NCBI GenBank assembly: GCA_033065855.1
Contig: JAVXUO010002747.1
Location: 434,001 to 498,000, forward strand
DNA: 64,000 nucleotides
Reading direction: 5' to 3'
From: Escallonia rubra
Lineage: Eukaryota; Streptophyta; Magnoliopsida; Escalloniales; Escalloniaceae
Part shown: in pieces, positions 47,001 through 60,300 of the stretch
Numbering within the stretch: the stretch's first letter is position 1
Layout: every line of letters begins with the position of its first letter
The notes under the pieces: generated by a model
Databases searched by the model: none
Seen by the model: only the letters and a program-made list of their open reading frames with translations
Told to the model about the DNA's origin: nothing
Program-made: the position numbers and the translations under genes

Positions 47001-49520
47001 TCTTCGGTTCGCACCCTGTATCTGCCTTACTTAAATTTGATTCTTTCTTAGAACTTTTATTCTTGCGTAAAAAGGGAGGTGATTCTTACATTTATATGTA
47101 TGTTCAGGTCATTTAGGACTCGCTTCATGGTGTAACATAAAAGCTATACCGTTTCTCTATATTTGAAGATAATTGTTTATATATGTTGAAAGACGCACAT
47201 TGGGACTGAAATCAACAACCACGATGCTGCTTAAGTAATACCAAATTTCACTTGACCACTCTTTGACATATGTCAGATTTTCTTTGAATTGATACATAAG
47301 AATCACTGGCACCAGACGTTATCACGCGAGCATAAACATTGTTGTGAATGTGTACCAAATTATTGATTTGTTTTTACTTGCACTTGGGTATTCCTTTATG
47401 TGTTTGCCAACCTTTTTTCTTCTTTTATACAGGCAGGAGCAGATCCAAACACTGGGTCCTGTGGAATTACACCTCTTGGAAAAGCAGCTTCCAAAGGGGA
47501 GAACGAAGTTATCAAATGCTTGCTGAGAGCTGGAGCAAACGCAAATGTGGCCGATGTCGTGCGTTTCAACTTCTTCTATTCTATTAGTGACGTGACTCTC
47601 TGTAAACTGACATGGATTTCCTTCTTTAACGTACTTTTTCTTTGCTCTCCCGTGTTGGTTTTCTCTGAAACTTTGTTGCTTGGTTGAGCAATCCATCTGG
47701 CTTTAATGCGGTATGCTGGCTAATTGAGATTAGTAGTAGCGAGTCAAATTTTATCCTGATTATTTTTACCTGTGAATGGCTGGAATTCCTCTTCCTTTTT
47801 TATTTGTTTGGGGTAAACTGTGATATAATGAACAAAAGAGGGTCTTCTCACCTTGGTTCGTTTGTACTTCGGACACTTGGTTAAGAATATGATTTATATC
47901 TGATTTGTAGCCATTTGGTACAATTCATCAAATGATTGTATGCTGGTTTGGCACTTTAGCTTGGTTTATTCTAGTTTATTCATTCTGCTGTTGATATTTT
48001 AGTTGACTGGTGGTTACATTCATCTGTTATAGCCATGGTGCTCAACCATGTAAACTTTTTTTTTTTTTGGTCAATTGCAGTATGGTTCGACACCATTAGA
48101 AACAGCAGCATTGAACGGTAACGATGAGGGGGTGGCAATTCTTTTTCCAGTTACTTCTCCTATCCCAACAATTCCAGACTGGAGTCCTGATGGAGTATTA
48201 AAGCATGTCTTCTCAGTAGAAGCAATTCAACAGGTACTGATCTTATTTGACGATTATTTCGATTATGCTGACTGTCTAGTTTGGAGTTGCTTTACTATTC
48301 GGCTACATTTCAACAAATTATTCCTGCATTGATTCCGTCTCTCTTCATCACAGTCGTTCTATCTTTATCTTTCCTTTCTGTGACACGTAGAAGTTAATTA
48401 ATTAACTAATGTGTGTGTGTGTCTGGGTACATACATGTTTGTATACTGTGGATGTACATACATATATGTGTACATACATACATACATTCAAATATTCTTG
48501 ATTCTGAAGACAACAATTTCTTAATAGATCTTTGCTGTTGTACTCTTTTCTACAGAGAGAGCTTAAGATGAAAGAGAACTCTTCGTTGTGGAAATCGAAG
48601 GGAGATGAAGCATTCAGGAGGAAAGATTATTTGAATGCAATATATTGGTACGGCCAGGTATTGTGTGCGTGCTGATGGTTCATCTTCCATATTATTGTAG
48701 CTGGAGAACTATAAGGACTGACTGTTGTCATGCTACTGTTGATGCTGTTTTTGGTATGGGGATCCAGGTAAGTAAGGCAAATCCATCAAATGCAACGGTA
48801 CTATCCAACAGTAGCTTGTGCTGGTCCCTCCTGAAAGAAGGCCACAATGCTCTATCTGATGCTGAGACTTGCATTCGGCTGAGGCCTGACTGGGCAAAGG
48901 CACACTACAGAGCAGGTGTAGCATGGAGGCTGCTCAAGGTTTGCAACTTTGCAGGAAACATGATCTTTGGAAAAAGGATCTAGCAATTGACATTTTCACA
49001 AGTTACCAGAGCTGACGTGTGTGGTTTTTTTCCCCTTACAGAACCATGTTCAAGCTACAGAAGCCTTTTCCGATGCTAATAAGCTGGATCCTGAAAATGA
49101 GGAGATTTTAAGTGCTCTAAGGTATTCTATACTTGTGAACAATGAACGATATTTTGTTGCAATTCGGTCATTCATTAGTAGTAGTAGCAAGCAGAAACCA
49201 CCCTCCACCTGGTGTTGATTTATCACACATACTTCGTTCTTCTATATTTTCATTACCATTAATCTACCGAGGGTTTCACCTATACCTTGGAAGTCTGAAA
49301 AGGAGATACACCCGATGATTGGCTTCAAAAGGTAAAGTTCTCCTAGACGAAAAGGTTTGCAGTGTGACCCTCCCCTGTTACAATATTGTAATTATTGTAT
49401 GCATCCGCCTATGATTCACAACAAAACTGATCTCCTTTGATTGCTACGACGTACAGGGAATCAGTAGGATCGAAGTTTGGTATCCCCACGGGGAAGAACA
49501 TGAAGGTTATGCACCTATAG
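41040..49520 (+). CDS. Ankyrin repeat and TPR protein (Arabidopsis TPR10/AT3G04710-like)
   Basis: Twelve exons: 41040-41055, 41310-41372, 41445-41615, 42279-42410, 43580-43719, 46093-46179, 47433-47558, 48081-48233, 48556-48657, 48768-48938, 49042-49121 and 49457-49520, encoding 434 residues with consistent phases. After FRLMNAAITGNLKRLK come about seven ankyrin repeats (residues 9-265), e.g. GRKALHYAAVGGYIHICKYL, GSTALHYAADTGHKDLLQLL and YGSTPLETAALNGNDEGVAI. A linker with IPDWSPDGVL follows, then a TPR region (WKSKGDEAFRRKDYLNAIYW, LSNSSLCWSLLKEGHNALSD, RPDWAKAHYRAGVAWRLLK). The order and the ESVGSKFG tail match TPR10, whose TPRs are of the Hsp90/Hsp70-binding type; a cochaperone or scaffold role is inferred. 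Exon 1 is only 16 bases. Exon 10 starts with GTAAGT. The large intron 5 (43720-46092) contains coding-like minus-strand fragments of unknown origin. Confidence 0.92.
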
Positions 49521-50324
49521 GGATCGTCTTCGTCTAGGCTGGTGTTTCAGTTGTGCCCCGCCTGGACTAGTGTGACAAGAACGGATTGCATTTTCTGTTT
49601 CCTCCTGGTTTAACGAAGCTAATATCTTGTAGATAAAGCGTCAGAAGAAAAATGTTTTAAGACTAGATGAGAGAAATGTTTGTTTTCAGCACTAAGATTC
49701 TTCTGGTAACTACTTGTCATATTACGTAAAATTTTAATTTTCCCTGGGGAATATGTACATTTCAATCAAAATAATAATTTTATTTGGAATGGCAAAAATT
49801 GGACACCAATTGGAGAAACATAAACTGACTAATTTCGAGATGAGAAAATTAATGGAGACATGAATCTCACTGCAGTTTACTCCACATTTGAGCGTGGAAA
49901 ATGAAAAACATACATTAAGATACATTCAGGTTCAATACTAAAGAATAAAAAAGAAACTATTGCTGGTACAAGCAAACTCTGTGTGGGTGAGAAAAACAAT
50001 TATGGCATGAATTCAGTTATTAAAATACAACGGCTAGAATCATGCAGCAAATATAAACAAGCTCGTGTCCTCTTTACATCCAGGCATCATCTCAGTAATC
50101 ACTGCAACAGCAAAATCTGTTGCCATTATAGCACCTACAATGTTTACGGAATCTTTGATTTTCATCTGTCTCCCCTGTAAATTTCAAGCCAAGCGGTTAC
50201 CTTCATTGCGCTTTACAAATCATGCAGTCGCATGCTCAGGACTCGATGCATTCAGCAGTCAGAAGTTGCCACTATATCTGATGACTAGATAATTTGGGTG
50301 GTGAAGGGATGGAGGAAAGTCTGT
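49521..50324. other. Convergent intergenic region
   Basis: The ankyrin-TPR gene and the DRIP gene end towards each other here, about 800 bases apart, so both 3' untranslated regions should lie in this interval. No other gene is recognised. Confidence 0.5.
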
Positions 50325-53300
50325 TCAATGGACCGGGACTTTTCGAGCATATGCCAACACCAGCACAAACTCCTTTGCTGATGACCCAATTCTAGCTGGT
50401 ACTCTCTGTGAAGTGGATGTGGTTTGTAGCCACAACTCAACTAGATTATTTAGCCGCCAAGACGGAACAACTGACTGACCCATACATTTGATCTCGATCT
50501 ACAACAGGACAAATGCACAATTAGTAAATTGTGGAACCAAGAACAAATAAGCAATGTCTGTAGATACACTGGGCGCTCCATTGCATGCGAATGCAAATTA
50601 ATATAGAACTAGACCAGCCTTTCACGTCAGTGGCGGTAGTATAAGAGCATAAAGCTGTACAACGGAAAGGGTACCTAGCACTCAACACACTCATAAAATG
50701 TGTTTCCTTACAACAAGAAAAAACTACATAAAGGCATCGGTTCTGTACATAGTCCAATGTTGGAAATCTGAGGTCAAGACAAAAATGTACGACTTCCAAC
50801 AACTAGATGCTTAAAAAATTTCTTGCTCAGTTATTTCTGCCCCATTTCAACTAACTGCTAGATTGACAGAAAAGGATGCTGCTTGTTAGTTCGAATAAAT
50901 TCACTTACCTCATCTTCGCTTGCAAGATCTAATTTCCTCCTTAGGTACTTCTGAATAAAGGAAACAGGTACATTCCCATCCCTGGACCAATAAGAAATTA
51001 GTGTGATATAATAATTCCCTTCTGGATCAACACCCAAATTTTCAATCTAAGTTCTTTGGAGGAGAAGTTTCAAGTGAAGATGCAGTATATGGCACATAAC
51101 ATCTCAAAATCCAGACACATACTACCCAAAACTTGTCCATGAACAAAAAAGTACGGAAACCATGAAATGCACACCACCTTCTTTTCCTATTTTGGTACAG
51201 TTTATGCCAAACGTGAGGGTGAGCCTTGGCGCAATGTTTAAGGTCCATTGTGACCTGGAGGAAAGGTTCGCAACAAGGAAACAGTCTCTCCACAATTTTG
51301 AGGGTAAGACTGCATAAATCAATCCTCACCAAACCCCACAAAGGTGGCAGCCTTCCTCCGAGGCTACCTTTTATACGCCAAACATGAAATCTACCAGTGT
51401 GTTATCACCAATCAGAAAATATAGTTATTTTACATAGAATAAAACAAAAAGTTTCTTTCAAGAAGGATAGCTCCCATTTGGCTCAGAAGTGACACCTAAA
51501 ACTCTGTTTCGCCAAAGGAAGAATCTCTTAGCATGCAAAAACATACAGAACACAGATCAATTGTTGGAAGAATAGATTAATATAGAAATTCAAATGAAAC
51601 CTATGCTGTTAATTTATACCATCCAAAACCCACTTTCTAGTTATTAAATACGAACAAAACTACAACGTTTAATTATAAAATGCAGAACTTCGTAATGAAT
51701 GGGGATCGTAAGAACTCACTTTATTCTCAAATAACTTGCAGATATCTGTGGCAAGGGTGCACGACCTCCCCTGAAACATGTTAAAGGGAAGAAGAAAATG
51801 AAGTCCGATAAGGGATAAGTTTATATCATCAACGTGAAAATTCAAGCTTTCATAAGTTGATATAGAATCTCACTGGTTGTTAGAAGCCACTAATGAAAAC
51901 CAAACTGGGTTCATTTTCCTTTCAACTCCAGCTTCGACAACAGCTTGAGGAGAAACCGTTGATTCTCCAAAAGCCTCAGCCTTCATTTGGCGTCTCAGTT
52001 TTCTAGGTTTAACTGATTCCGAAGGGCCAGGATTATTGCTATTCTTTTCATCTTGAACTCTAAACTTTTGTCCATGTTCCTTCACTTTATTTTTACGGGC
52101 ATGAGGTTCTGATTTGGCAGCAGACCCTTGTGAACTAAATTTTGAGGATTTGCTCCTATTTGCCACTTCAACCAGATAATTTAAAGGCTTCCAGAGATCA
52201 GCTTTTCCTTTCCATGACTCTACACCATTCTCTGTTTCATTAGTAGCTGCAGGATGGCTAGATGGCTCAGCAGAGGAAGAATTCTGCATGTATAACGTAG
52301 TTGGGCACAAACAAACAAAAAATTAGGAGCAATATAAACCATCTGGAAGCCAAATGAGTAGTCATCTCTTCAAGCATCAAAAGAAGTTTTCTTTCTTTAC
52401 CTGCCTTATACTCTGAGTGAACTTGGTCAAGGTCTCACGCGAGCTAGAGCTCTCTGCATGGTCTTCCACAGAATCTTCCTCTTTCATTATATCTTTCTCA
52501 AAACTGGAACCACGTACTGTTTTTCTAGTTTTTGACCTCCTTCCAGTCATTGAGGTTTGGGTCACTCTGGGAGTGTTGACCACCAATGAAGAGAGTGACC
52601 TCTCTTTTCTTCTTACTGGCAACAAAACTGAGGGCACGTCATCAGGTACCTTGATCTTTACTCTTTTGGAAGGGAAAATTTTGTCTCTTACATCTTGCAA
52701 ACTGTGGTCTGGCCTGGTAACCAATTATCAACTGATAAGCTTTTGTTTCTTTCTCCTTTTCATTTTAGGTTAGTTCGGACCGCTGCTTAATTATATTCAT
52801 ATATGCATGAGCATGCAAACATGGTTCATGGTTGCCAATGCAGTAAATTTGTATTCTGAATTAGCTACTTTCAGAAGTAAAAGATTGTGATACATAACCA
52901 TGCACATGTATTCGCATGCATACACCGGAGCAGTACTTAACCAAGTAATCTCAGAAGGCTCTGAGTGCACAGATATGAACACATAGACTCATATGAAGAA
53001 CGATTATGATGGGAACAAAGATCACATATGCACACAAACAAAAAGAGTTAACAGTTCAAAAACTCAACTTCAGGGTCCCAACATCCCAACAGGCATAGCA
53101 GTGCCCAGAGAATGGTAGGTCAAAGCTAGGAATAGAAATTAAGACTGCGCACCCAAGTTCCTTTGAAACCATAACCTTCTAACCAAGATTATTACATGAA
53201 CCCCAGCAATGTGAATAAGACAATGGGAACGCCATCCCGGTGAACGACTAATCATTGGTTTAATATCCACTCCTGTTTATTCTAGGCTGTGCACTCAGCA

Positions 53301-54733
53301 ATAATAGCCTTATCTTTTCACAATCAATTTGTAAACTTGGGATCATTAAGCACCAACTAGATTCTATTGCAGAGATTTGATGCAAATTAGTAGATGCAAG
53401 AAACAAGGTCTTTGCAATAGAATCTCTTAAATTCTCACAATCAACTACTCGACACGGGATAGATGCCCCACAATGTTCAATGACGGCATCAGGCACATCT
53501 CATGTGCTCTTCTACAGTAAAATATACATGAAATCTTCAACCGCATATTTTCATGTTTAAGTAGTTTAAGAGAGCAATAGAGAGAATGAGAGAGGAGTTA
53601 AAAGGTTAATCAGACCGCAGCTTCTCCACTGGTGCACAGCCTAAATCAATATTGCAGATTGGGCAGCATTCTAGTTCCTCGTCCGAGAGCTTCTTTTGTA
53701 TGCATTTCCTGCAAACTGGATGAAGTTCAAAGACAAGTTGGAGATAGTCACCCAGTGAGTCCTAAGCAAATTTAACTGAAACACGGAGAATAAACTAATA
53801 TGAAAATGAAGACACTACTTGAAGAGAGGGAAAAAGAACAGGATTTAATGGAGTACTAAAACGGTGTGGTCTTCAAATATAAATCCATAAGATGAACTAG
53901 ATGGTTACAAAAAGATGTGACAAGCAAAAAGGCAAAAATGGGGGCAGGCTGTATCATATGGGCTGTTGCTGCCAATACATATTTGGAAGCATAGACAAGA
54001 AACAATGATTTGGGCTCAGCTGAAGTGGGGAACATGGTTGCACAATATGCATTAATAGTTGTACCCTTGGCAACATCACTTTATTCTCCCAATACTTTTC
54101 AATTCTCCTCTTAGAAACCAAAGAATATTCTACCATCAATTTTCTCCGTGGTTGAAATTTTAACCATAGGAAGAAAAATGGCTTGAAGGAAAGTGATCAA
54201 ACAGAAAATGACTTGTAAGCCTAACCCATCAACGAGAAACGTAATTTCGCATTCGCCCCACTGTAAACATTAGTTTTTAGTAAACGTAAAGTTCGTATAA
54301 CTAATAAAATGTAATGAAACAGGAAACTTATTGCATCTAGCAAGCAAATTCAACCCCGATCAATCCAATTCCCCAACTGTCCCAGCTCAACATGCCAATA
54401 TCAAACGTGAAGAACTACCAAAAAAACGATAAAACAAAGAGATCACTACAAGCCAAACGAAGCCAAACCCAGATATAAATTGCAAAAAGATTAGACACCC
54501 AGATCATATGCTATACAAAGATGCATAAACAACATCCCAACAACTCATAATTTAAAGAAGTGGAGCTGTGATAGAGAGAAATGAAGAAGATTCAATTAAT
54601 AGACAAACAACTACTCACACGTATGAAGACATTCGGATATAGTTGTGGCATCTCTGAAGAGCTTGTCGCACAAAGGGCATCTCATGCATGCCACCATCGC
54701 CTCTCTCCTCACTTTCACCACCTGATTCGACAT
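50325..54733 (-). CDS. DRIP2: E3 ubiquitin ligase DRIP (DREB2A-interacting, RING-RAWUL protein)
   Basis: Seven minus-strand exons: 54619-54733, 53616-53715, 52401-52713, 51874-52283, 51720-51770, 50909-50981 and 50325-50498, encoding 411 residues, close to Arabidopsis DRIP1/2. The N-terminus [20 protein letters not shown] leads into a C3HC4 RING finger with Cys19, 22, 35, His37, Cys40, 43, 56 and 59. [15 protein letters not shown] follows, then a long basic, Ser-rich middle ([56 protein letters not shown]). The C-terminal part ([40 protein letters not shown]) is the ubiquitin-like RAWUL region shared with Polycomb RING proteins. In Arabidopsis, DRIPs ubiquitinate DREB2A in the nucleus and restrain drought responses; the same role is inferred here. 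DRIP1 and DRIP2 cannot be separated by eye. All junctions are GT-AG. Confidence 0.94.
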
Positions 54734-57338
54734 CCCCCCGTTAGTATCGGCCCGCACACCTCCCTATCAAGTGCTTGTAACTTTGAGACCTCTTTTCACC
54801 CACGTACCTAAACAGAAACAGTGCATGTTAGCAGCAAGTCGTAACACACAAACTTTACGTGCATTCAACACACAACGGAATGTACAATCGTGTCAACTAT
54901 GCGATAAATATGAACAAGGTATATACATGTAGCTACTGTGTATGTTATATTCGAGATGTGAGAGAAAGAGGGACCTTTGAATTTCGGCTTGTGGGTAGGA
55001 TTGAGGAGATGGGTATGAGTGAATCGCGAACAAGGGACGTGGGTTGGTGGTGGATTTGGAAGAACGGCGTCGTCGATGATCCGTTTGGGTGTCGAAATCG
55101 AGAGTGAGAGGGAGAGGGAGAGAGAAAGAGAGAGACTTTGTTGAGGAGTAATATATACAGCATGAAAACTAAAACAGTGCTTGCTTTCTATATTACTGTT
55201 GCCATAATTACGACAGTTTTATTAACCCTTCCACGACGAGAATCTTCTGCCTTTACGTGAAAATTATACGGTATTAGTGATAAAAAAAATTATCATTAAA
55301 CGTATTTTACAATTGTAGCGAAATGACAATATTATGTTTTTAAGTTACATTTAGTAAAGTTATTCGTCGCAGTAAAAATATTTGTACAATAGAAGATCCT
55401 AATTTCTTAATTGACTATCGGCATTCTAAATAATATTGAATTATCTTATGAATCAGGCATGAAACTTTTAAATCATATGAATTGTACGAAAAAGGTTAAC
55501 AGTCTCGTCAAAAATGGTAATATGACTACTCTTACTATTAAAAATTTATTTTTTAACTGTATATTTAGAGGTTGAGCTTTACGAGTATCAGTTTAGCCAT
55601 AATATATATAAGTGAAGCCATATTTTACTATATTCTGATTTCCTGTTTAATGTGTGTGACGGCATATTCCATAGAGGCTCGGGTAGTAATGTGTGTGCCC
55701 AGGCACGTGATAGCACCCAGCAAGTAAATTTCTCTCTCGTTTTCTCTTGTTTATTTTTTCTTTTGGAAAATTGTAAACACTTTAATTTTCAACCGGAAAC
55801 GCTCCGCTCGACAAAATTATTGGAGTATTGTATGCAAACCATATTGGCATTTGAAGCCAACTAGATCTCCATGATTTAACGATCTTAAATAATTGCAGTT
55901 AATGGCTCGAGTACTTTTTAAGGTTGCCGATGTGACGATGCTTTATGTACATGCATTCTAATAGTCTTGTTTCTAATGCATAAGCCGCATTGAGCCCGTG
56001 GAGTATACATTGTCCTGACCATCATTTTTACATCATGTTACTGTATTTTAAAACGCTTGTTAGTTATCCTTACACCGGTATTCTTTTCAATGTACCGAAC
56101 GAAAATTCTTAATACCTTTTACAAATATCAATTTTACTCGTATTTTTATCAAATACTCTAATTGTATAACTATTTTCTTCGACAAAAGAACAAGTATTTA
56201 CCAATATATATATGCCACCTATTATTCTTTTTTGGGCTTATATCTTCATATTTAATTCATCAGAGCACGAGAATGAAGTGTGTGTTTGTAGTTTGTGCGT
56301 GGGGTGAAATGTACATGGAGCCCACTGACCTGCCTCTTTTAGTTTTATGATGGGCGTGTCTGCAAATCATTGCCGTTCATGCATGCGTACCCTCCTCCGC
56401 CTGCCCTTCATCACAATATTACAATCCCTATCTTAGCTTTGTTCATGTGCCATTCTTGTGCGTCACCTATCACCCAGAGCCTCGAATCGAAGTTAAAATG
56501 TTCTGTAACACTAGAAAGTGTGTAGCCTGGCCTGAACTAAAGGAGATTGAAGTCCCCAGGAGAGTAAGCCGCTACATAAAAGTTCGACAAACAATACTAA
56601 TGTGGGTGCCACCACGAGTGTATGTTATGCATTTTGAAGTCGTGACATACAAGTGAAAAGAGATGTCGGAACGTTACAAGGGTTTGTTAAGATACACGTG
56701 CAGAATTGTGTTAGTTTTACGTTGAGTAAGTGTGAAGGTAGCTGTACAGTTGATTTAAACTTTTGGGTCGAGTTAGACTCGTCAAATATATATAAGTCTT
56801 CTTGGTGAACGCTTCTCTTTCTCCCCGTTATCTCTTTTTGTAAAGTCATTATACCATGCGTTCTTCGTTTCCTCTCCATCTCTTTGGTTCCATGTGATTG
56901 TGAGGGGAAGTGTGTGGAGCCCATTGAACTACTTTTTTTTAAGAAAGATGGAATAAATCAACGAGGGAGGCATGGAGCTTCAATTACATAGATACTGATT
57001 CAGCGACCAGCTTGCTTGCTTTTGTTTTTTCCTTCAAAAAGCATTGCTGTTTAGTTCATCCGCAGAACATCAGCATGTGACGGCTTCAGTGCCTCTCTTT
57101 ATCACTTGAACTAAGCTTACCAAATCCATGCAAGCAATATAATGTACACAATACAACTGTGACATGACAATCATGAACTCAAATCCCGTTATGCGAAAGT
57201 TTATCAGATATCGAACGTTGGAATTGGAAGATTCAGGCTCTTGATCTTCTCTAGAGGCATAATGCAAGCAGATAGAGCTTCTTTGCCAGAAATTCGAACT
57301 TAGCATTGTACCCATCTCCCCCCCAACTGATCCTTGCA
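54734..57338. other. DRIP upstream region and intergenic DNA
   Basis: A TATATATTA motif on the minus strand near 55150-55158 and a GA/CT-rich stretch (55100-55135) may be the DRIP promoter and leader, about 400 bases before its ATG; a leader intron is possible. From 55200 to 57338 no gene is recognised, and the MRS2 3' untranslated region should lie at the end. Confidence 0.45.
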
Positions 57339-60300
57339 TCAAGATCCAACCAGACCTTTGTGCCGAGCATAGGTCATTATGGAAAAGAAAATGGTTCCGC
57401 TAGCAATTCCAGTTAAAATGACAACCTGCCAAAAGAGGGCGAAAAGATTATGAGCATATAGCTAGGATAGTTAAGACCTATTGGTATGCAGCAAGAAAGT
57501 ATTCCAGATGCATGATGTACAGTACCCATTTAAACAGGTAGCCATGGCCTTCCTTCCATGGATAGGGAATGTTCATTCCAAATATAGCAGCCACCAACGA
57601 GTAAACAGACAAACAGACCGTCCCAGAACACAGAAAGAGCTCCAACTGCAGCCACCAATCAGAGAATCACTAAGGAAAGTTAAAACAATTGCGAAAAAGG
57701 GTGGTGTAATGCTAGCCACTCTAGTGGATATTTTGTTTACTACAAAAGTTCAGCAATGAAGCATTAGAAAGAATAACTAGATCCTCCGTTGTACATCAGC
57801 TCTGCTTAACAGAAAAATGTCCTTTAAGTGTGTTTTAACGACAAAAGACTGTCACTGTATATTTTTAGGAACAGCGACAAAACATTTTTATTAGCCGTCC
57901 TTTGTCAATTGAGCTGTTATAGCAGAGATGCTGTAAAGTAGAGAATCGTTGTCCTAGATATTATGGTGAGTAACCTCCGCATCAACATTTGAGTCCCCTC
58001 GCCTTTTTAGCAGATTCCAAAGTCAGAATTTCTTCTTAAAAACATTAATCGGCCTTACATAACAATTTGTGCTCATATACCTTTTACTATTCAAATCCTC
58101 TCCTAAATTAGCTAAAAAGTCAAGAGACTCAAATTTGAAATGGAGGGAATTTTTATTTGGATATGGATGCAAGCCTGCAGCACCTGAATTAGCTGGTTTC
58201 GATGATTGTCCAGCTGCAAAAATCGATGGTAGATCATCAGCATACATCGTGCGTGGTCTATCACCCAAGAAAGGGATAAATGGAACAAAAATCCATCTTT
58301 TAAGGAACATGTAAAATTCCTATTAAAAGTTTGGCTTTGTCCTTCTAAGTACCAAAACCTACCTGGCTACCTTCATCAGTATCACTTGCATTTCATCTTG
58401 CTTTTAATATCAAGTCGTCAAACTGGTTACCTGAATATTGATGTAATCCTCGGTGTCATCAATATATTCACGCAGCTGGAAAGAAGAATAATCATGGATG
58501 CGTGCATCAGTGTTCTGTGTCTAATAGTACTGAAACTATACAAGTTTGTCGAATGTTGAACTGATTCTTCAGGGTAATATTAATTCCTTAATGTACGAAT
58601 CATTCAAATTCTGTTTTTGAACGTCAAATGAATTATATAAGAAGAAGCTCATGCACTATATCAGCAAGGATGGAGCATACCGTGGTCAGTTTGTTCAATG
58701 TGCCCTCAATTTGTGTGAAGTAAGCCTGCAAAACCATTAGTGCTCGGCAATTAAGAGAGTTTTAGTTTTACTCCATGCAAGACAAGTTCCATAACACCAC
58801 ATCAATGACCTTAAGAGCAAGTACCTCAAGCAACATTTCAAGTTCCTCAACATCAGGTTCCCCATGAGTCGTCACTGCACTGGCCCTGCTTGTTCTGGAT
58901 AGCTTTGAGCCTATAGTGGGAGAGACGGGGGACCAATTAGCAACGCCATCACCACTAATGGGCGAAGGAGCATCAAGCAATTTCCTTGACAAGTACAGGT
59001 CTGCCATATCATCGTCGTCATCCAAAAGTTGTTCGAATTCATCCCTTACCTAGAAACCAGCATGTGCTTTCTTCATGTTAACAACATCTATGTTCCCAAA
59101 GGGGCCGTGGTGCAAGAATAAGCATGTGAATGAAATGCGTGATGCATAATAGATTGTTTTTCCAACATTATTCCAAATATAAGCATCCGATTCACTAATT
59201 GTTTAGTTGTGGAATGCTCTAGCATAAGGTAAATATCAAATACTTCGGTTCAGGTATATATGGCAAGTAGTTCGCATACTTAGTGAAGCATATGACATAA
59301 AAGCCTCAACAACTGACAGCGCTAGTTAACATAGACAACTATTCTCACTAGTGGTCATCCTTTCTGAGAAGCTAAAGTCTGAGTGTTATTATAATGTCTT
59401 AGAAGTTAGAACCCAGTGTGACTCCATGTTTTTAACACATCCACAGGCCAAATATGAACTAGCACCTGGAAGGGGAGTCAAGAATATGACATGGCAATGT
59501 AAACTAGTCCTGTCACCACCCAACCCTTAATTTCCTCTCTACACATGCCAACATCATCTCACGAAAGCATGCTAAGTTTATATGTGATTTGGAAGCATGG
59601 GCAAGAGGAATGGAGAAGTACACTTGCTTTTTGAACGCGATTGGTCAGCCTTGTCATTGCACTCTTAAGTTTACGCACCCGATCCAGATTACGGCTGCTG
59701 ATCTGCACATTCGTCATTCTTGAGAATTAGGAAACAACAAATATACAGATACTAGTTTCCAACCAATGAAAACAGAAAACTTGAATTTTTGAAGAAGGGA
59801 TTTAGACATTTTAAATAGAATGAGATTGTGGGAAATAAAACTGTTAAATTCGTATAGGAATCAGCAGTGCTGTATGTGAAACCTCTTTCCAATCAATGCA
59901 ACAAAGCCTTGCTTCAGCAAATTGATTCTACATTGCGTGGGTTCATGAAATTATGTTGTCCAAGCTATCAAATGTCAGATATAACTAAGAAAAAATACAA
60001 GTTTATATGACCTACTCACCTTCTTTTCGAAGCGTACAAGATCTGCCAAGGAGGAGTCATCTGCCCCCGTTAACAGCCTAGTGGTGATACATTGCTAAAG
60101 TACTAATCTAGATAATCATTGTATTTAATTAAAAAGACATCGAGATTTGAGGAACAGTAGTGTATTTACATCAACTAAACAAAAGTAGGACAATTCTACT
60201 TTGTAATCGAATCTGTTACCTTCGAGGTCAACTCATCCAAAGCTGGGTAAGCAGCAGTCTCGAGTTCTCTTGTTCGTGCATCAAGAAAACTGCAAATACT

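Noticed and set aside
53260-53496. 78-codon minus-strand frame within DRIP intron 2
   Set aside because: Not recognised, flanked by neither plausible exon boundaries nor family features, and not needed for the DRIP reading frame.
60020-60080. Possible extra MRS2-7 exon ([10 protein letters not shown] before a GTGAGT)
   Set aside because: Known MRS2 proteins run directly from DELTSK to ISSRNL, so this stretch is not needed; it may at most be a cryptic exon.
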